Source of the DNA: Tetrahymena thermophila SB210
Lineage: Eukaryota > Ciliophora > Oligohymenophorea > Hymenostomatida > Tetrahymenidae
DNA length: 64,000 nucleotides
Direction: 5' to 3'
Assembly (NCBI RefSeq): GCF_000189635.1
Contig: NW_002475972.1
Coordinates: 93,033-157,032 of the forward strand
The position numbers were made by a program, and so were the translations under genes. Under the pieces are notes generated by a model. It was not told the DNA's origin. It did not search any database and saw nothing but the letters and a program-made list of their open reading frames with translations. Positions 1-13,700 of this stretch are shown here, piece after piece; position 1 is the first letter of the stretch; every line of letters begins with the position of its first letter.

Positions 1-3000
1 ATTTTTAAATTAAAAAAGCATCACTAGAATAAAAAAGATAAAAAAATAAATCAAATAAAAGCTATCAAATAAATTCAAAGAGCTTTTTATATTCATTTTT
101 TTAGATAAAAATATCATATTTCAGAACAAATAAAGTGTTTTTACATAATATCAAGTGTCAAATTTGTGAGATTAATGCACTTTGCTAAAGCTGAACCTAA
201 GCCAGATGCACCCATTGCACCAATTTAATTGAAACTTTTTTAATATTAAAGAAAACATATATTAATAATTAGTTAATTAGAAGGAGAAAATGAAGAAAGA
301 ATATGAAATAGTAAGATTACTTAATAATAAAAACCAAAGTTGGAAATAAAATTATGAGTTAAATTAACAAATAAAGAAGAAGAAAAAGTAAGCAAGAAAA
401 AGAAAAAGAAATCAAATAAATTAAAAGTGCTTTATTGTTTTAAATTAGTTTTTATAAATAAAAATATAGCAATCCAAAACAAAAAAACTATTTTTACAAA
501 AACTCAAGTGTTAAATTTGAGAGATTAATGCACTTTGCTAAACCAGAACCTAAGCCTGATACACCTTCATCACCAATTGAATTGAAACTTTTTAAATATT
601 GAAAAAAAAAATATTTTATTAATTAGTTAATTAAAGGAGAAAATGAAGAAAGAATATGAAATAATAAGATTAATTAATATAAAAACTAAAAGTTGAAAAT
701 TAAATTAATATTTAAATTGACAAACAAAGAAGAAGAAAAAGCAAGCAAGCAATATAAAAAGAAAAATAAATCAAATAAATTCAATGAGCTTTATTGTTTT
801 AAATTAAAATAAAAATTTCACATTCCAAAACTAATAAAGTGTTTTTACCTTAGTCTAAGTATCAAATTTGAGAGATTAATGTACTTTGATAAAGCAGAAC
901 CTAAGTCTAATGCACCTTTATCACCAATTAAATTGCCACTTTTTAAATATTGAAGAAAAAATATATTATTAAATATTAGTTAGATGGAGAAAATGAAGAA
1001 AGAATATGAAATAGTAAGATTAATTAATAATAAAAGTAAAGGTGAAAATAAAATGAAGAGTTAAATTAACAAACAAAGAAGAAGAAAAAGTAAGCAAGCA
1101 CAATAAAAAGAAAAGAAATCAAATAAATTAAAATATATTTATTGTTTTAAATTAGTTTTATAAATAAAAATATCACAATCCAAATAAATAAACTGTTTTT
1201 ACGAAAGTGAAAGTGTCAAATTTGAGAGATTAATGCACTTTGCTAAACCAAAACCTAAGCCTGATGCACCTTCATCACCAATTGAATTGCTACTTTTTAA
1301 ACATTTAAGAAAAAATATATAATTAATTATTTAATTAGAAGGAGTAAATGAAGAAAGAATATGAAATAATAAGATTAATTAATAATAAAAGCAAAACTTT
1401 TAAATAAAATGAAGAATTAAATTAGCAAAGAAAGAAGAAGAAAAAGCGAGCAACGACAATAATAAAAAAATCAAATAAATTAAAAGAACTTTATTATTTT
1501 AAATTAGTTTTTATAAATAAAAATATCACAATCCAAAACAAATAAAGAGTTTTTACTTAAGAGAAATAATCAAAGTTGAGAGATTTTTGCATTTTGCTAA
1601 ACCAGAACCTAAGCCTGATGCACCCATTGCACCAATTTAATTAGAACTTTTTAAATATTGAAGAAAAAATAAAAAATAATTAGTTAATTAGAAGAAGAAA
1701 TTGAAGAAAAAATATGAAATAATAAAATTAATTAATAATAAAAGCAAATGTTGAAAATAAAATGAAGAATTAAATTAACAAAGAAAAATGAAGAAAGAGA
1801 AAAGTAAGCACAATAAAAAGAAAAATAAATCAAATATATTAAAAGAGCTTTATTGTTTCAAATTAGCTTTTATAAATTAAAATATCACAATCGAAAAAAA
1901 ATAAAGAGTTTTTACTCAAGGTTAATCGTCAAATTTGAGAGATCAATGCATTTAGCTAAAGCAGAACCTAAGCCTGATGAACCTTCATCATTAATTTAAC
2001 TTTGACTTTTTAAATAGAGAAGAAAAAATACATTATTAATTAGTTAATTAGAAGGAGAAAATGAAGAAAGAATATGAAATAATAAGATTAATTAAATAAA
2101 TAATAAAAGCAAAAGTTGAAAATAAAATTAAAAGTTAAATTAACAAAGAAAAAAGAAGAAAAAGAAAAGCAAGTACAATAAAAAGAAAAATAAATCAAAA
2201 GAGATTTATTGTTTTAAATTAGTTTTTATAAATAAAATTATCACAGTCCAAAATAAATAAAGTGTTTTTACACAAGCGAAAGTGTCAAATTTTAGAGATT
2301 TATGCACTTTGCTAAAGCAGAGCCTAAGCTTGATGCACCCATTCCACCAATTTAATTTTTACTTTTTAAATATTTAAGTAAAATATATTATTAATTAGTT
2401 AATTAGAAGTAGAAAATGAAGAAATAATATGAAGTAATAAGATTAATTAATTAAAAATAAAATTGAAAATTGAAAATAAAATGATGAGTTAATTAACAAA
2501 GAAAGAAGAAGAAAAAGCAAGCACACATAATAAAAAGAAAAAGAAATCAAATAATTTAAAAGAGCTTTATTGTTTTAAATTAGTTTTTATAAATAAAAAT
2601 ATCATAATCCAAACAAAAAAAGAGTTTTTACAAAATATCAAGTCTCAAATTTGAGAGATTAAAGCACTTTGTTAAAGCAGAACTTAAGACTTATGCACCC
2701 ATTGCATCAATTTAATTTTATCTTTTTAATATAGAAGAAAATATATATTTTTGATTAGTTAATTAGAAGGAGAAAGCTAAGAAAAAATATGAAATAATAA
2801 GTTAATAAATAATAAAAGTAAAACTTGTAAATAAAATGAAGATTTAAATTAAAAAGAAAGAAGAAGAAAAAGCAATCAAGCATAATAAATTGAAAAAGAA
2901 AAATAAATGAAATAAATTAAATGAGCTTTATTGTTTGTTTTAAATTAGTTTTACTAATAAAAATATCACAATCCAAAATAATTAAACTGTTTTTACGCAA

Positions 3001-3662
3001 GTGAAAGTGTCAAATCTGAGAGATTTATACACTTTTCCAAAGCAGAGCCTAAGCTTGATGCACCCATTTCACCAATTTACTATCTATAATTTAAATATAT
3101 TTTATTTATTATTTAATAAGAAGGAAAAAATAAAGAAAGAATATGAAATAATAACATTAATTAATATTAAATGCAAAAGTTGAAAATTAAATGGTGAGTT
3201 AAATTAACAAAGAAAGAAGAAGAAAAAGCAAGTGAGCATAATAAAAAGAAAATGAAAAATAAATCAAATAAATTAAAAGAGCTTTATTATTGTAAATTAG
3301 TTTTTAATTAATCAAAATATCACAATCCAATACAAATAAACTGTTTTTATTTATTATGTGTAAGTGTTAATAGCTGAAAATGAAGAAAAAATATCAAAAA
3401 TTAAAAATTTAAATGATAATTAAGTTAAAATAACTAAGAAAAGAAATTATTTTTAAAAATAAATTGAAAATTAAATCTGTAAAAAATATTAATAATAATA
3501 TTTATAAATTAAATATACCTCAGATCAATATCGAGAACCTAATGAGATTAAAGTGAAGAGTTTAAAAACTTTTTTATTAATAAAATAAATTTAAAGAAAA
3601 TAGTTAAAAAAATAAATATTTACTTCTTCTAATCTATTATATTATTTAATCTATTAAATCAT
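1..3662 (-). CDS. LRR gene 0 (5' part, continues past left edge)
   Basis: Leucine-rich-repeat protein gene on the minus strand; the 3' end lies outside the window. Leader exon 1 is 3624-3662 (39 nt, MIQQIKQYNRLEE), leader exon 2 is 3519-3568 (50 nt), and nine LRR exons follow: 2997-3083, 2632-2721, 2272-2361, 1916-2005, 1557-1646, 1203-1292, 849-938, 498-587 and 145-234. Eight are exactly 90 nt and the one nearest the leader is 87 nt. All begin after AG, end before GT and sit in phase 2. Each encodes one ribonuclease-inhibitor-like LRR: NxIGDEGASGLGSAL, then KCxNLSNLTL. All are open under the ciliate code and full of in-frame TAA/TAG read as Gln. Introns are about 250-300 nt and similar to one another. 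No signal peptide or other domain is visible. The exon set and order are seen; ligand and location are unknown. Confidence 0.85.
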
Positions 3663-4129
3663 TTATTTTTTTTCAAAAATATTAAATAGAAATTTATGGA
3701 ATTTAATTAATTAATATTAAATGGATAAATATAATAATTAATTATCAAAAATAAATTATAAATTTTCTTTTATGAAGAGATATCCCAAAAAAATTAATTT
3801 AACATTCATTATTTAATCTTAATATTTTTATTTAAAATATATACTAATAAATATAGTAGGAATTAGAGATGCGCAGTTTTTTGATCATATGTTGAAAAAA
3901 TTTTAGTAATTAATGTTTTTAAATTTATAAAAATAATGATTATAAGTAGATTATTCTGTTATAGCTCATGGATGGGGATATTTATATTATCTCTAATTAT
4001 TCTCGAATCCCATTAGTTTTTTTTGCAAGCACATTTTATATAGGTATATAGATTGCATCCACAAAATAAGTGAATTTATACCTACTTAAATAAAATTTTA
4101 ATGAATAGATTTCATACATTAATTAATAT
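3663..4129. other. Intergenic, LRR-gene upstream block then no gene seen
   Basis: The first 100 bases upstream of LRR gene 0 match, in inverted orientation, the sequence before the starts of LRR genes 2, 3, 4 and 5 (a stretch resembling TCCATAAATTGC, then TTTCAATATTTTTGAAAA). This is a candidate promoter and 5' leader. I see no coding sequence in the rest. Confidence 0.5.
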
Positions 4130-4560
4130 AAAAAATAAATTTGAAATTACACGATTGAAAAGTATAAAAATCTGACTATTTTAAAACAAAATTATAATAT
4201 TTGGATATTTTAACTAAATAAAATATAAATACATTATTTAAAATTAATAAAAATTTTTTTATTTCAAGTAAACATATTTTATAGTTTATCACACAAAAAA
4301 ATGAGTTATAATAGAAATCTCTTTGACAAATAATCTTTCTAAAATATTTCATTCTAATTTATTAATGTGTAATTCTTAACAAAAATTTAGAATTCATATG
4401 AAAAATATGAAAGAGCTTTTATTAATAATTATAAGATTCAAAATACAATACATACATAAATTTACATTTTTACCCTATTTTTATTAGATATATGTAGAGT
4501 ATGTATACTGTCAGATAGACATTTCGACTCGAATAAAAATTCTGATTTAAAAAATCTTTT
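4130..4560 (+). repeat. Direct repeat copy A flanking the giant membrane gene
   Basis: This block is nearly the same, in the same orientation, as 16316-16679. Both begin AAATAAATTTGAAATTACA and end near TCTGATTT..AAATCTTT. Copy A is longer by about 70 nt because of internal indels. The pair bracket the whole gene at 4746-16192, as expected of intergenic sequence duplicated with a tandem gene copy, or of an element with direct terminal repeats. I see no coding region in it. Confidence 0.75.
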
Positions 4561-4745
4561 AAAATCAAATATAAAGAAAGTAATTAATTAAGATTTAGAA
4601 AAAAAAATATTCATAATCAATATAATAATTATTTTAAATATCACAAATCATGATATCATGGTTCGTGATATTTCAAATGCAGGAAGGAACAGCTATATAA
4701 TTAAAAAACAAAAACAAATTTCAAATTAATTAATTAATATTTAAA
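4561..4745. other. Short spacer with imperfect palindrome
   Basis: Just downstream of the giant gene. Around 4645-4675 the sequence has an imperfect inverted repeat, ATCATGATATCATGG followed by TTCGTGATAT. Its role is unknown; no coding sequence seen. Confidence 0.35.
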
Positions 4746-7700
4746 TCACAATTAAGACATCAAAAATATTTCTATTTATCTAACTTGGTTTAAAATTCTA
4801 AAGTATTTAACAATACATTTTAATTTTCTGGACTTTAAGCATAAATTTAAGGTGTCATTAAATCTATGTTGCTAGATATTTATTCTTTTGATTAGAAAAA
4901 AATAAAAAAATAATTTGAAAAAAAAGAATATAAATTTACATTATAGATTATTTTAAGTTCTCCTCATTTATAGAGATTAGCAGCTAATTTATTTTAAATA
5001 ATTTAAATTATTGTTCGCTCCTTCTTATTTTATGTTAGAAGTCTTAAAATTCAAATTAGAATTTATCATCTTTTCTAGTTCTTTTCTCTCTGAAGGGATA
5101 TTTATAAATTAGCTTTCTAGATTAAACTACACCAACAATTACTCATCTTTATACAAATTGTAGTTTTTAAAAAATTTTAGAAGAAGTCTAAATTTTCTTT
5201 AAACTTCTTTCAACTTAATTAAAGATCTTAATTTATAGCTGCTAATTATTTAAATATTAGTGAATTTATTAGGGTATTTTTATTTTAATTTAAATAGTAA
5301 ATTCTAAACTAAATTATTATCAGACTTATTTGCTTTTACTTATAAATTTACCATTCCAAACATTAATTCTAAGATGAGATATAAGTTTGGTAATATAATA
5401 ATTAAAACATTGATGACTTAAAAAACTGTTTATTGGATTTATTAAGAAGACACCTGCTAAATATAAAACAAATTCAAAGCTAATATGCAAAGCAAATTAG
5501 AAAAATGCTGTAAATCATTGTAATTCTATTAAATATAAGGCTTTGCTTTTCCAACTAAAAAGATATTAAGCGACATTATAATGTTCATTATCAAAACCTT
5601 TATTCAATAATAGAGTAAGTTTTTTTAAAAAGTGAAATGAATTTTTACTTAAATTAGCTAATTATTTTCTTTGAGCAAAATAAAAATTATGATTAGTGAT
5701 GCTTTGTAGATGATCTTATAGAATTCCCAATAGTACATTTTATCTCTAAATCCTGCAAATATATATGAATATTACACTTTAATAAAAAAAGACTTCTTTC
5801 CTTTTCTTACAAGATTCACACTAACAAATAAAATAATAGGTATAATCATTCCATAGATGATCAATAGAGGTAAACAAAATATAAAAATATATGGTTAATG
5901 ATGTTTTGAATCATAGCATTTGATATTATAGTCCAAATCCATATACTTTTAATCTCCTATCTAAATGCAGTTCATAGATTTACTTAAAATAGTAATAACT
6001 GAAACGAAATAGTAAAAGTAAATAAAAATTAAAGCAGCTCTTGCATGCTTTATGAATAAATTTTATTTAAATATTAAAAATATAAAGCCTATTATAAAAT
6101 ATAAGGTGATAATTAAAATAGGCTGCAATAAAGACCAAAGCAACTAATAGAACCACAAAGGTTGTAAATTAGGGTTCTTTGCATATAAGCAGTCTATAGA
6201 TTTACTGATAGCTCCTAATGGATTACCTGATATTTACACAGGTACTGAAATAGCCATAAAACTGTTAAATAAGCTACAAATCAAAGAAAGAATTTGCAAA
6301 TGATCGTTTAGAATCTTAGAAAATATTTTTTGTCTTTCTGATTTATCTAAAATATAATTTTAAATTAATTTAAGTTTATTTTTAAAAATGATTAATTACA
6401 AGTGTTGCTTAAGAAAAGAATCCCTGACTTTTTAACATAATGACCTAAAAGTTTAATATACAACTGTTTTTATAAGCTTCTGACCATAAAAAAAATATAA
6501 GCCATTACTACAAACAACTTTAGTAAATTGTTTAAAAAAATTAGCATAATACTATCTTAGCATTTGTAGCATTATTTTTACTTGATATATTCTGCATATG
6601 AATCACCCCAAACTTTGCCATAAATATCACAAGATCTACATATTATACCTATATATCCTCTAGCACAATTGAACTTTTTATTTTTAAATTAAATTTGAAT
6701 AAAATAATGATTAAAAAAGTATTTATATCATTTATATAATTTAAAATAGTTAGAAATAAGAAAATTTATCCAGATTGCGCGTTGCGCTCCATAGCACCTA
6801 AAAAACACACCTTCAAAAAAATAAACAAATTATTTATATATTTTAATTTTTATTTTTTTGTATAGAAATAAATAAAAGAATTATTTTTATTTTCATTCTA
6901 ACAAAAATTTAAAATACTCATTATTAAAGTCTAAAAATAAATGCATAATCTTTTCATTCAAAAAGTTTTGGATATTAAAATTTAGCTATGTTAATAAAAT
7001 GTAAAATTTTTTGAGTATAATTAGACTCTAAACCATAAATTGAATTTTATTTAATCATTAAAAATTAAATATGAAAAATAAAAATATTTAAATTATAACA
7101 ACCCCTGCTAAAGAACCTATAAAGTTAGGTATGGTTACTTAGAGTTGACGTTAGCGTTGAGATTAGTGTTATGATTAAGGTTGATGTTGATTTTGATGTT
7201 AGGGGGCTATAGTTATTTAATTTTTGAATAAGTATTGATTTTTAATTTTTTAATGAGGAAATCTAAATTTTTAATCAATAATATTATTTTTAGAGTTAAG
7301 CACTTTTTTCATTCATTTTATAAGTAAAAAAAAAAAAATTAATTCAAGATTAAACTGAATTCTTTGTTAAAAAAATTTAAATTTATTCATCAAAAAATTA
7401 AATCTTTGATTTAGAGTTTTTTATTTTTTTTTTCTCTATCAGTTTCAAAACCTTTATTTTATTTGTTTTAATTTTTTTTATATTTTATTAAATAAAATTA
7501 TTATTTTACTGAATCTATATTTCTTATCAAGAAATAATTATCCTATAATAGTTATAATGTTAATTTAATGTTCAAAAAGTATACTTTTAACAAATAACCA
7601 AAATTTTAAATTTATTTATTTTTTTATTTTTAAATTTATTGAGACTTGAAAAAATTATTCCATAAGTTATTTTTTCTTAAAATAAAACATGTGGAAAAAT

Positions 7701-10700
7701 TAAAATTATAATCAGCCTAATTTCAAAAAGTTTAAAATAATATATAGTGTTCTCAAAAATACTATTAATTTCTAAAATCATTTATTGTTTATTGTTTTTA
7801 CTATTTATTCAAAAATTACATTTAAATAAAACCCATTTAAAAAAAAAATAAAATTAATTCTTATCTGAAATAAATGGCTATTACAAATCGTGGGTTCATA
7901 AATAAATATAACAAATTGTTTCAAATTTGAATAAAATTAATAATATTACTTTCGATTGATTGCTTTAAGGTTAACAAACATCAGGATTATAATTACAATA
8001 AATAATCTCATCAGTAAATTCATTACTTCTCCAGTAACCATTTTTCAACTAAATTTTTGAACCTGAGCAATACTCAGCAGAGTCGGGACACTTTTTGCAC
8101 TCACCATCAAGAATATCTAATGAGTATTTTCCCTCTGGACAAGACTCACAAATGATAGAATTACTAAATTATTTTTGAATCTACCCTATTTTACATTAGT
8201 CAAAATTAAGTAATACTTAAAGATCTAACTAACCTTAATTAATTTAGATATTGTTATTAGAATCAACTAATTGTGGAAACACATTTGATCTTATTTTCAT
8301 AATCATTGTACTGAGTGGCTTATACATAGGCTATACTGTTAAATAAAAACCTCCATTTTAATAATCGCTTGATTTTAAATTTCCAACACATTTTATTTAT
8401 ATATTTAATTAATCACATGTAATTTCTATATTGATCTATCTAATTATTAGTAATACATCATCACTTAAGTTATTTTGATTTTGAATTGATGGAATATAAA
8501 CAGGAGTTCCTTCTTCATCAATAACCTGTATTTTTTAAAAAATTATTTACTCACCACTTTAGATTCCTTCTACTTCAAGTGAGTTTTATTTCTAATTTAT
8601 ATTATGTGAGCTTTAAATAGAAATATCTTTTTGAGAAATTTAAATTTTCCTTAAAGTTGATCCCAAATTTTTACCATAGATGCTTGCGTAATTATTTTAA
8701 ATAGTATTATTTTGATTAATACCTTTCTATAATAATAACACAAAGTCAGGAATTATTGATTAATAATAAATTCCACCTCCTATTTGAGCTTTGTTGGATT
8801 CTATTTGCGAGTTCTTTAATATTAAATTAACTTTCGATATGTTAATAGCTCCTCCAGTTGATAGTATGGCTTAATTTACAATAAAAGCGGAAAAATTAAT
8901 ATCCAGAGTACCTAAATATTATGTGTTTATAAAATTGATTGCTCCTCCATTTTTTTGAAGGCATTTGTTAGAAATAAAATGTGAGTAATATATTTGAACC
9001 TTTTATGTTTCTATTAGTTATATAGCACCTCCATATCCATCTGAGTTTATATTATCTTAAAATATACATTCAGTTAATGTAATATCATTGCATTGATTAA
9101 CTTGTATAAATGATGAGAATGTGTTTTAATTTAATTTATTAAGCTTAAGAGTTATATAATCTAATGTTACTTAATCTAAATTATTTAATAAAATTAATGA
9201 AGCTTCCAAATTAATTTTATTATTAATAAATGATGATTTAAGTAGCTTTGCCTCCCGTTAGTATAGTAGTTAGTTATTTTAAAACTATTATTCATTAACT
9301 GATAAGAATGATATAAAGTTATCAAAAAATTAACTATTTTAAATTGTGAAGCTTGTAATGCTAATAAAATTTATAGCAAATTAATGTTTGTTATTATTTG
9401 ATAAAGGTTATATATTATCCATAGACATTTTATTTATTTATAATACATGAGTAGTCATATCTATGATATTAAAATCTGTAAACACCTAACTTACAGTAAA
9501 ATTTTTAACTTAAATTGAATCAACCTGTAAAAATATTTTAGTTTAGTTAGTATTAATTATAGTTACATCTTTTATGGATAAACTCTAACAAATAAATGAA
9601 ATTGGATTAATTTCTAAGTTTTACAAGCTGATCAAACTGAGTGAGTTACTATTTTTAACTTCTATTACTTATAAACTGGTATGAGATGAAAATAAAGCAT
9701 TAAAAATTGTAGAAAATTGTAATTTATTGATATAAATATTTGTGATATTAGAGTTTTAGATTAATTAGATGTTGAAAATTTAAATATTCTCTGATTAAGT
9801 AATATTTAGATCAGATGCTTCTAGGTAATAAGAATTGTTTAAGTAAAATATTTGCAAGTTAGAAGAACTAAAGATTTTAATATTATTGATAGTTAAGTTA
9901 GTATTATTAGTCGCACTAAAAATGCTTTGTAGATTTTGGTTTAATTATATAGATTTTTTAATGTTTATGTTAGAAAGATAAACATTCTTAATTTGAATTA
10001 TTGTGTTATTAATCAGATTGAATAAAGTATTTGAAAGTTTGCTGAAGTCACTTATATTAATTTTTTCTATGACAACTAATTAACAATTTTAAATAATTAT
10101 TTATCCAAAACTTGAGTTTTCTTATACAACTAAATTTATGCTCGTAAGATAAACTTTTTCAAAATTTGACAAAATCAGTGAATTTTATATGTTTAAAGTT
10201 ATATCTGACATTTAAAATATATTCATGGAATTATTTTAATTTAAATTTATCAAACCCAAGCTCAATGACATTTATTTTACTTAAAAATTTACAATTTACT
10301 TTGCATAAGGAATATTTTCTTACCAACAAATATTACTATTTTAAGAAGTTGACTAATTAATCAATGATAATTATTTACTAACCTTAATTTCGTTAAATAA
10401 TTATTGAGATAATGATCTAATACATTATTGATCAAGATAAACTATTTCTATCACTTGAAGAGTTGTATCAATATGAAAATTTTATAAATTTGAGAGAGTT
10501 TAGTAAAGAGTTTCTTATGTATGAATATTCTCTTCAGCTCGATTCTATTGCTCTATTCTAAGATTGCATTTATCATTAGCAGATAATGGTATTACTACTC
10601 TTTCTATATCAGACTAGGAAGACAATATAATAAACAAACTATATTACCCTTCTTAACTTTTTATAAGTTACAAAACCTAGACTTGATAATATTTCTTATT

Positions 10701-13700
10701 TTTTTAAAAGACTACTTTATAATAAGAGTCATATTACAATTATATTAAGTAAATATATTCTTTTTAGACTATTAAGAAGTAATTATTAAAATTGATACTA
10801 ATCATATTTATTGCTTCTTGTATACCGTAATTTATAACAGGAAATTATTATTAAAAGCTCAAGCCATTATAGATGATTATATCTGTTGGGCACACAGAAT
10901 ATATGTAATTAGAGTCAAAAGTTATTGTTGCTTGCTTCAAGCATGGATTTAGCATAGAATTTATAAAATTCAAATTCCAATCATAAATATTTGTTTTACC
11001 TTTATTTAAGACAGCATAAAGTATTTTTCTAAAAGGGTCATTCACAATGTTTGTAATTGTAGTTTGTTGAAGTAATAATTGTTAAAATTAATTTGTATTC
11101 ACATTTAAAATTTTGATAATAGTGTTTTAGGAATCTAATGAAATGATACAAACTAAAGTAGTACTTTAGTTTGATTCAATATAATCATTAGTATTATATC
11201 TGTCTTCATATTCAAAAGGAATCTTCCACCAATTATTCAGATGATTCCTTACATCTTTAAATTAAAGCTTAAACATGAACTAATATATACTACTATTTTG
11301 AAGATTAACACCATTTATTTTTTTAGTTAAAATATTGAAGGTATAAATTATATTGACAGAAGGAAGAACTATAAAATCACCAATTATTAAGGCTTAAGAG
11401 AAATCACTCTATGGAAGATTAGCAAAATTAATTTCATTAATCTGCTCAGCTTAAAGGTTTAATTAGTTTAACTATAAATTTTGCTAGTATAAAATGAGAA
11501 TTTGCTACCTAGGTTTATCAAAAAAATAGTTGTCTGGATATAAAGATAATGACATCTTTTAAATTAATTACAATTTTTCTTTTAATAAATCTACTTCGAT
11601 TAAGAAAAGTTCACCAAACAGTATATAAATAATTTATTTTGTGCTTATCTGTATTAACTCAGTAAAGTATGGATGGATATTATATTAATATTGCTATAAT
11701 ATTAAATAATCTACTAGCACTGCTTATTTAAATAGATTAATACAATAATTTGCTAAACTATAGTAAATTTAATATTAATCGTTGAGTACTATGTTTTATA
11801 TGTTTTAGTACTAAGCTAAATTAACTTCAGAAGAATAGAGAACTTCTGTCAAATCAAAAGAGATCAGTGAATTTTAAGTCAATACATTTAACAAATTAAA
11901 CTAAGAATTTAAGTATATATTTTAAATAGGAGTTTCTTCTTATTATTGCAAGGTAAAACTCTCTACAAATTTCATTTCAGGGTACTAATACATGTGAATA
12001 AACTTATCTGAATATAAAAAAAGGATATTTTTATACTCATCCATTATGATTCCCTTTGTTTGATATACTTAAGTTTAAAAAAGAGTCACATTTTTTGTTT
12101 GACAATTGCATAAATAAATAATAGGAGTATTATCAATAACAATTAAGCTTTTTTATTTTTAAAAATAGTATGCTGAGTGATTATCAAATTGGCTAGTAGT
12201 TTTATATAAAAAGAATGTGCTATTAGTAAAAACATTAATAATAATTATCTATCTTTTTGATCCAGTGAGGAGAATGTAGATGTCTTTATCTTGATCATAG
12301 TGAGATTATGTTAATTGATATTAGCAAATATCCTTGTAATTTATTAGTTAGTCTTAATCTTTTTTAATTACATGCATTTAATGTTCTAAGGTCTAAACAG
12401 CAAAAAGTTAATTATTCGCTTTTATTATTGGATTACAACATAAATTCACGCCATAATATTGAGACAAAGACTATTTAATAAATAATTAAGTTATAAATTT
12501 AACAAGAAAAATGAAATATATTTAACTATATTTTAATGGTAAAATAATATTTGTTTATTTTTAAATACTTTTAAGAAATTAAAAATTTTTGAATTTATGA
12601 AAAAATACTTACTTATTTTTGATATAGTTATCCGCTTGTATAGTCAAAGACTTAAAAACAAGGTTTGCTCAAAATTATTAATTTTTCATTACAATCTAAA
12701 TCAAATAATACTTAACTCATATCTAAGTAAGACATACATTATAATGAACTTATGTTTATTTATATTTAACTAAAATCTACCATCTATTAATAAAATAAAT
12801 AGAAGTTAATTAATTAGAATTTGAATAAATAATTTTACATTTATGGAGTAGATGATATTTTAGCTGGTTAATGCAACTATAATATTTTACTACTAGCATA
12901 CTCTATATTTAATTATCTGAGAATCTAATATGCATATTTATTTATCTTGAGTATTTGAAAAAGCAGAAAATAAATACAGCAAATTATTTTTTACGTAAAT
13001 AAATTGGAAAGAATTCCAATTTAAAACATAAATACTAATGTCTGACTAAAGCAAGAAATTCATACTGATAACTTTAAAAACATCTGTTTAATTGTAAATA
13101 GTAATTTAATTAGAGCTCTTATCATAAATTGCAATCCAGTTTTAATCATTATCAAATTATTTTGCAAGAAAAATCTAAATCTAAGGCTTTAAATATAAAA
13201 TACGGTAAGGACTATTAAATAAATTTTTATGCCAATAAAAGTCATTTTATGTTTAGAAAAAGTGAATTTAAGAATCACCATATTTAGTTTACCCAATATA
13301 TATGTTATCTTCTTGTTATGTTTTAATTATTATCATATTTTAACTATCTATGACATTTTCTGATTTCTTGTAGTATTGTGTATCATCTAAACGATAATAA
13401 TTAATAATTTAATCAACTGGTTAATTTTTTAAAGATGTACTTGTAGTTGTTAAATTTAATAATTATTTTGTAAGGAGATCAAATTTATAAAAAAAGTCAA
13501 ATTCACAAAAGTATATTTATTTATCATCATAGAAAAAATTTGTTATGAAGAATCCAGATTAAATTCTATCAATATATTATAGGTCAAATGAAAAAGCTAA
13601 TATATCATTAAATCCAATTAAAAATATCTCTTTAGAAATTTATGAAGTCAAAAAAATGTTTATATAAAACCTACCTAGTTTAACTGACTAGTATTTAAGT

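Noticed and set aside
1-3400. CRISPR-like array, because of regularly spaced similar blocks
   Set aside because: The conserved blocks are 90-nt coding exons with splice sites, the spacers are similar introns, and the genetic code is eukaryotic.
7137-7215. Degenerate telomere repeat (TTAGGGGG)
   Set aside because: There is only one such hexamer-like piece, it is not in tandem, and it lies inside an intron.
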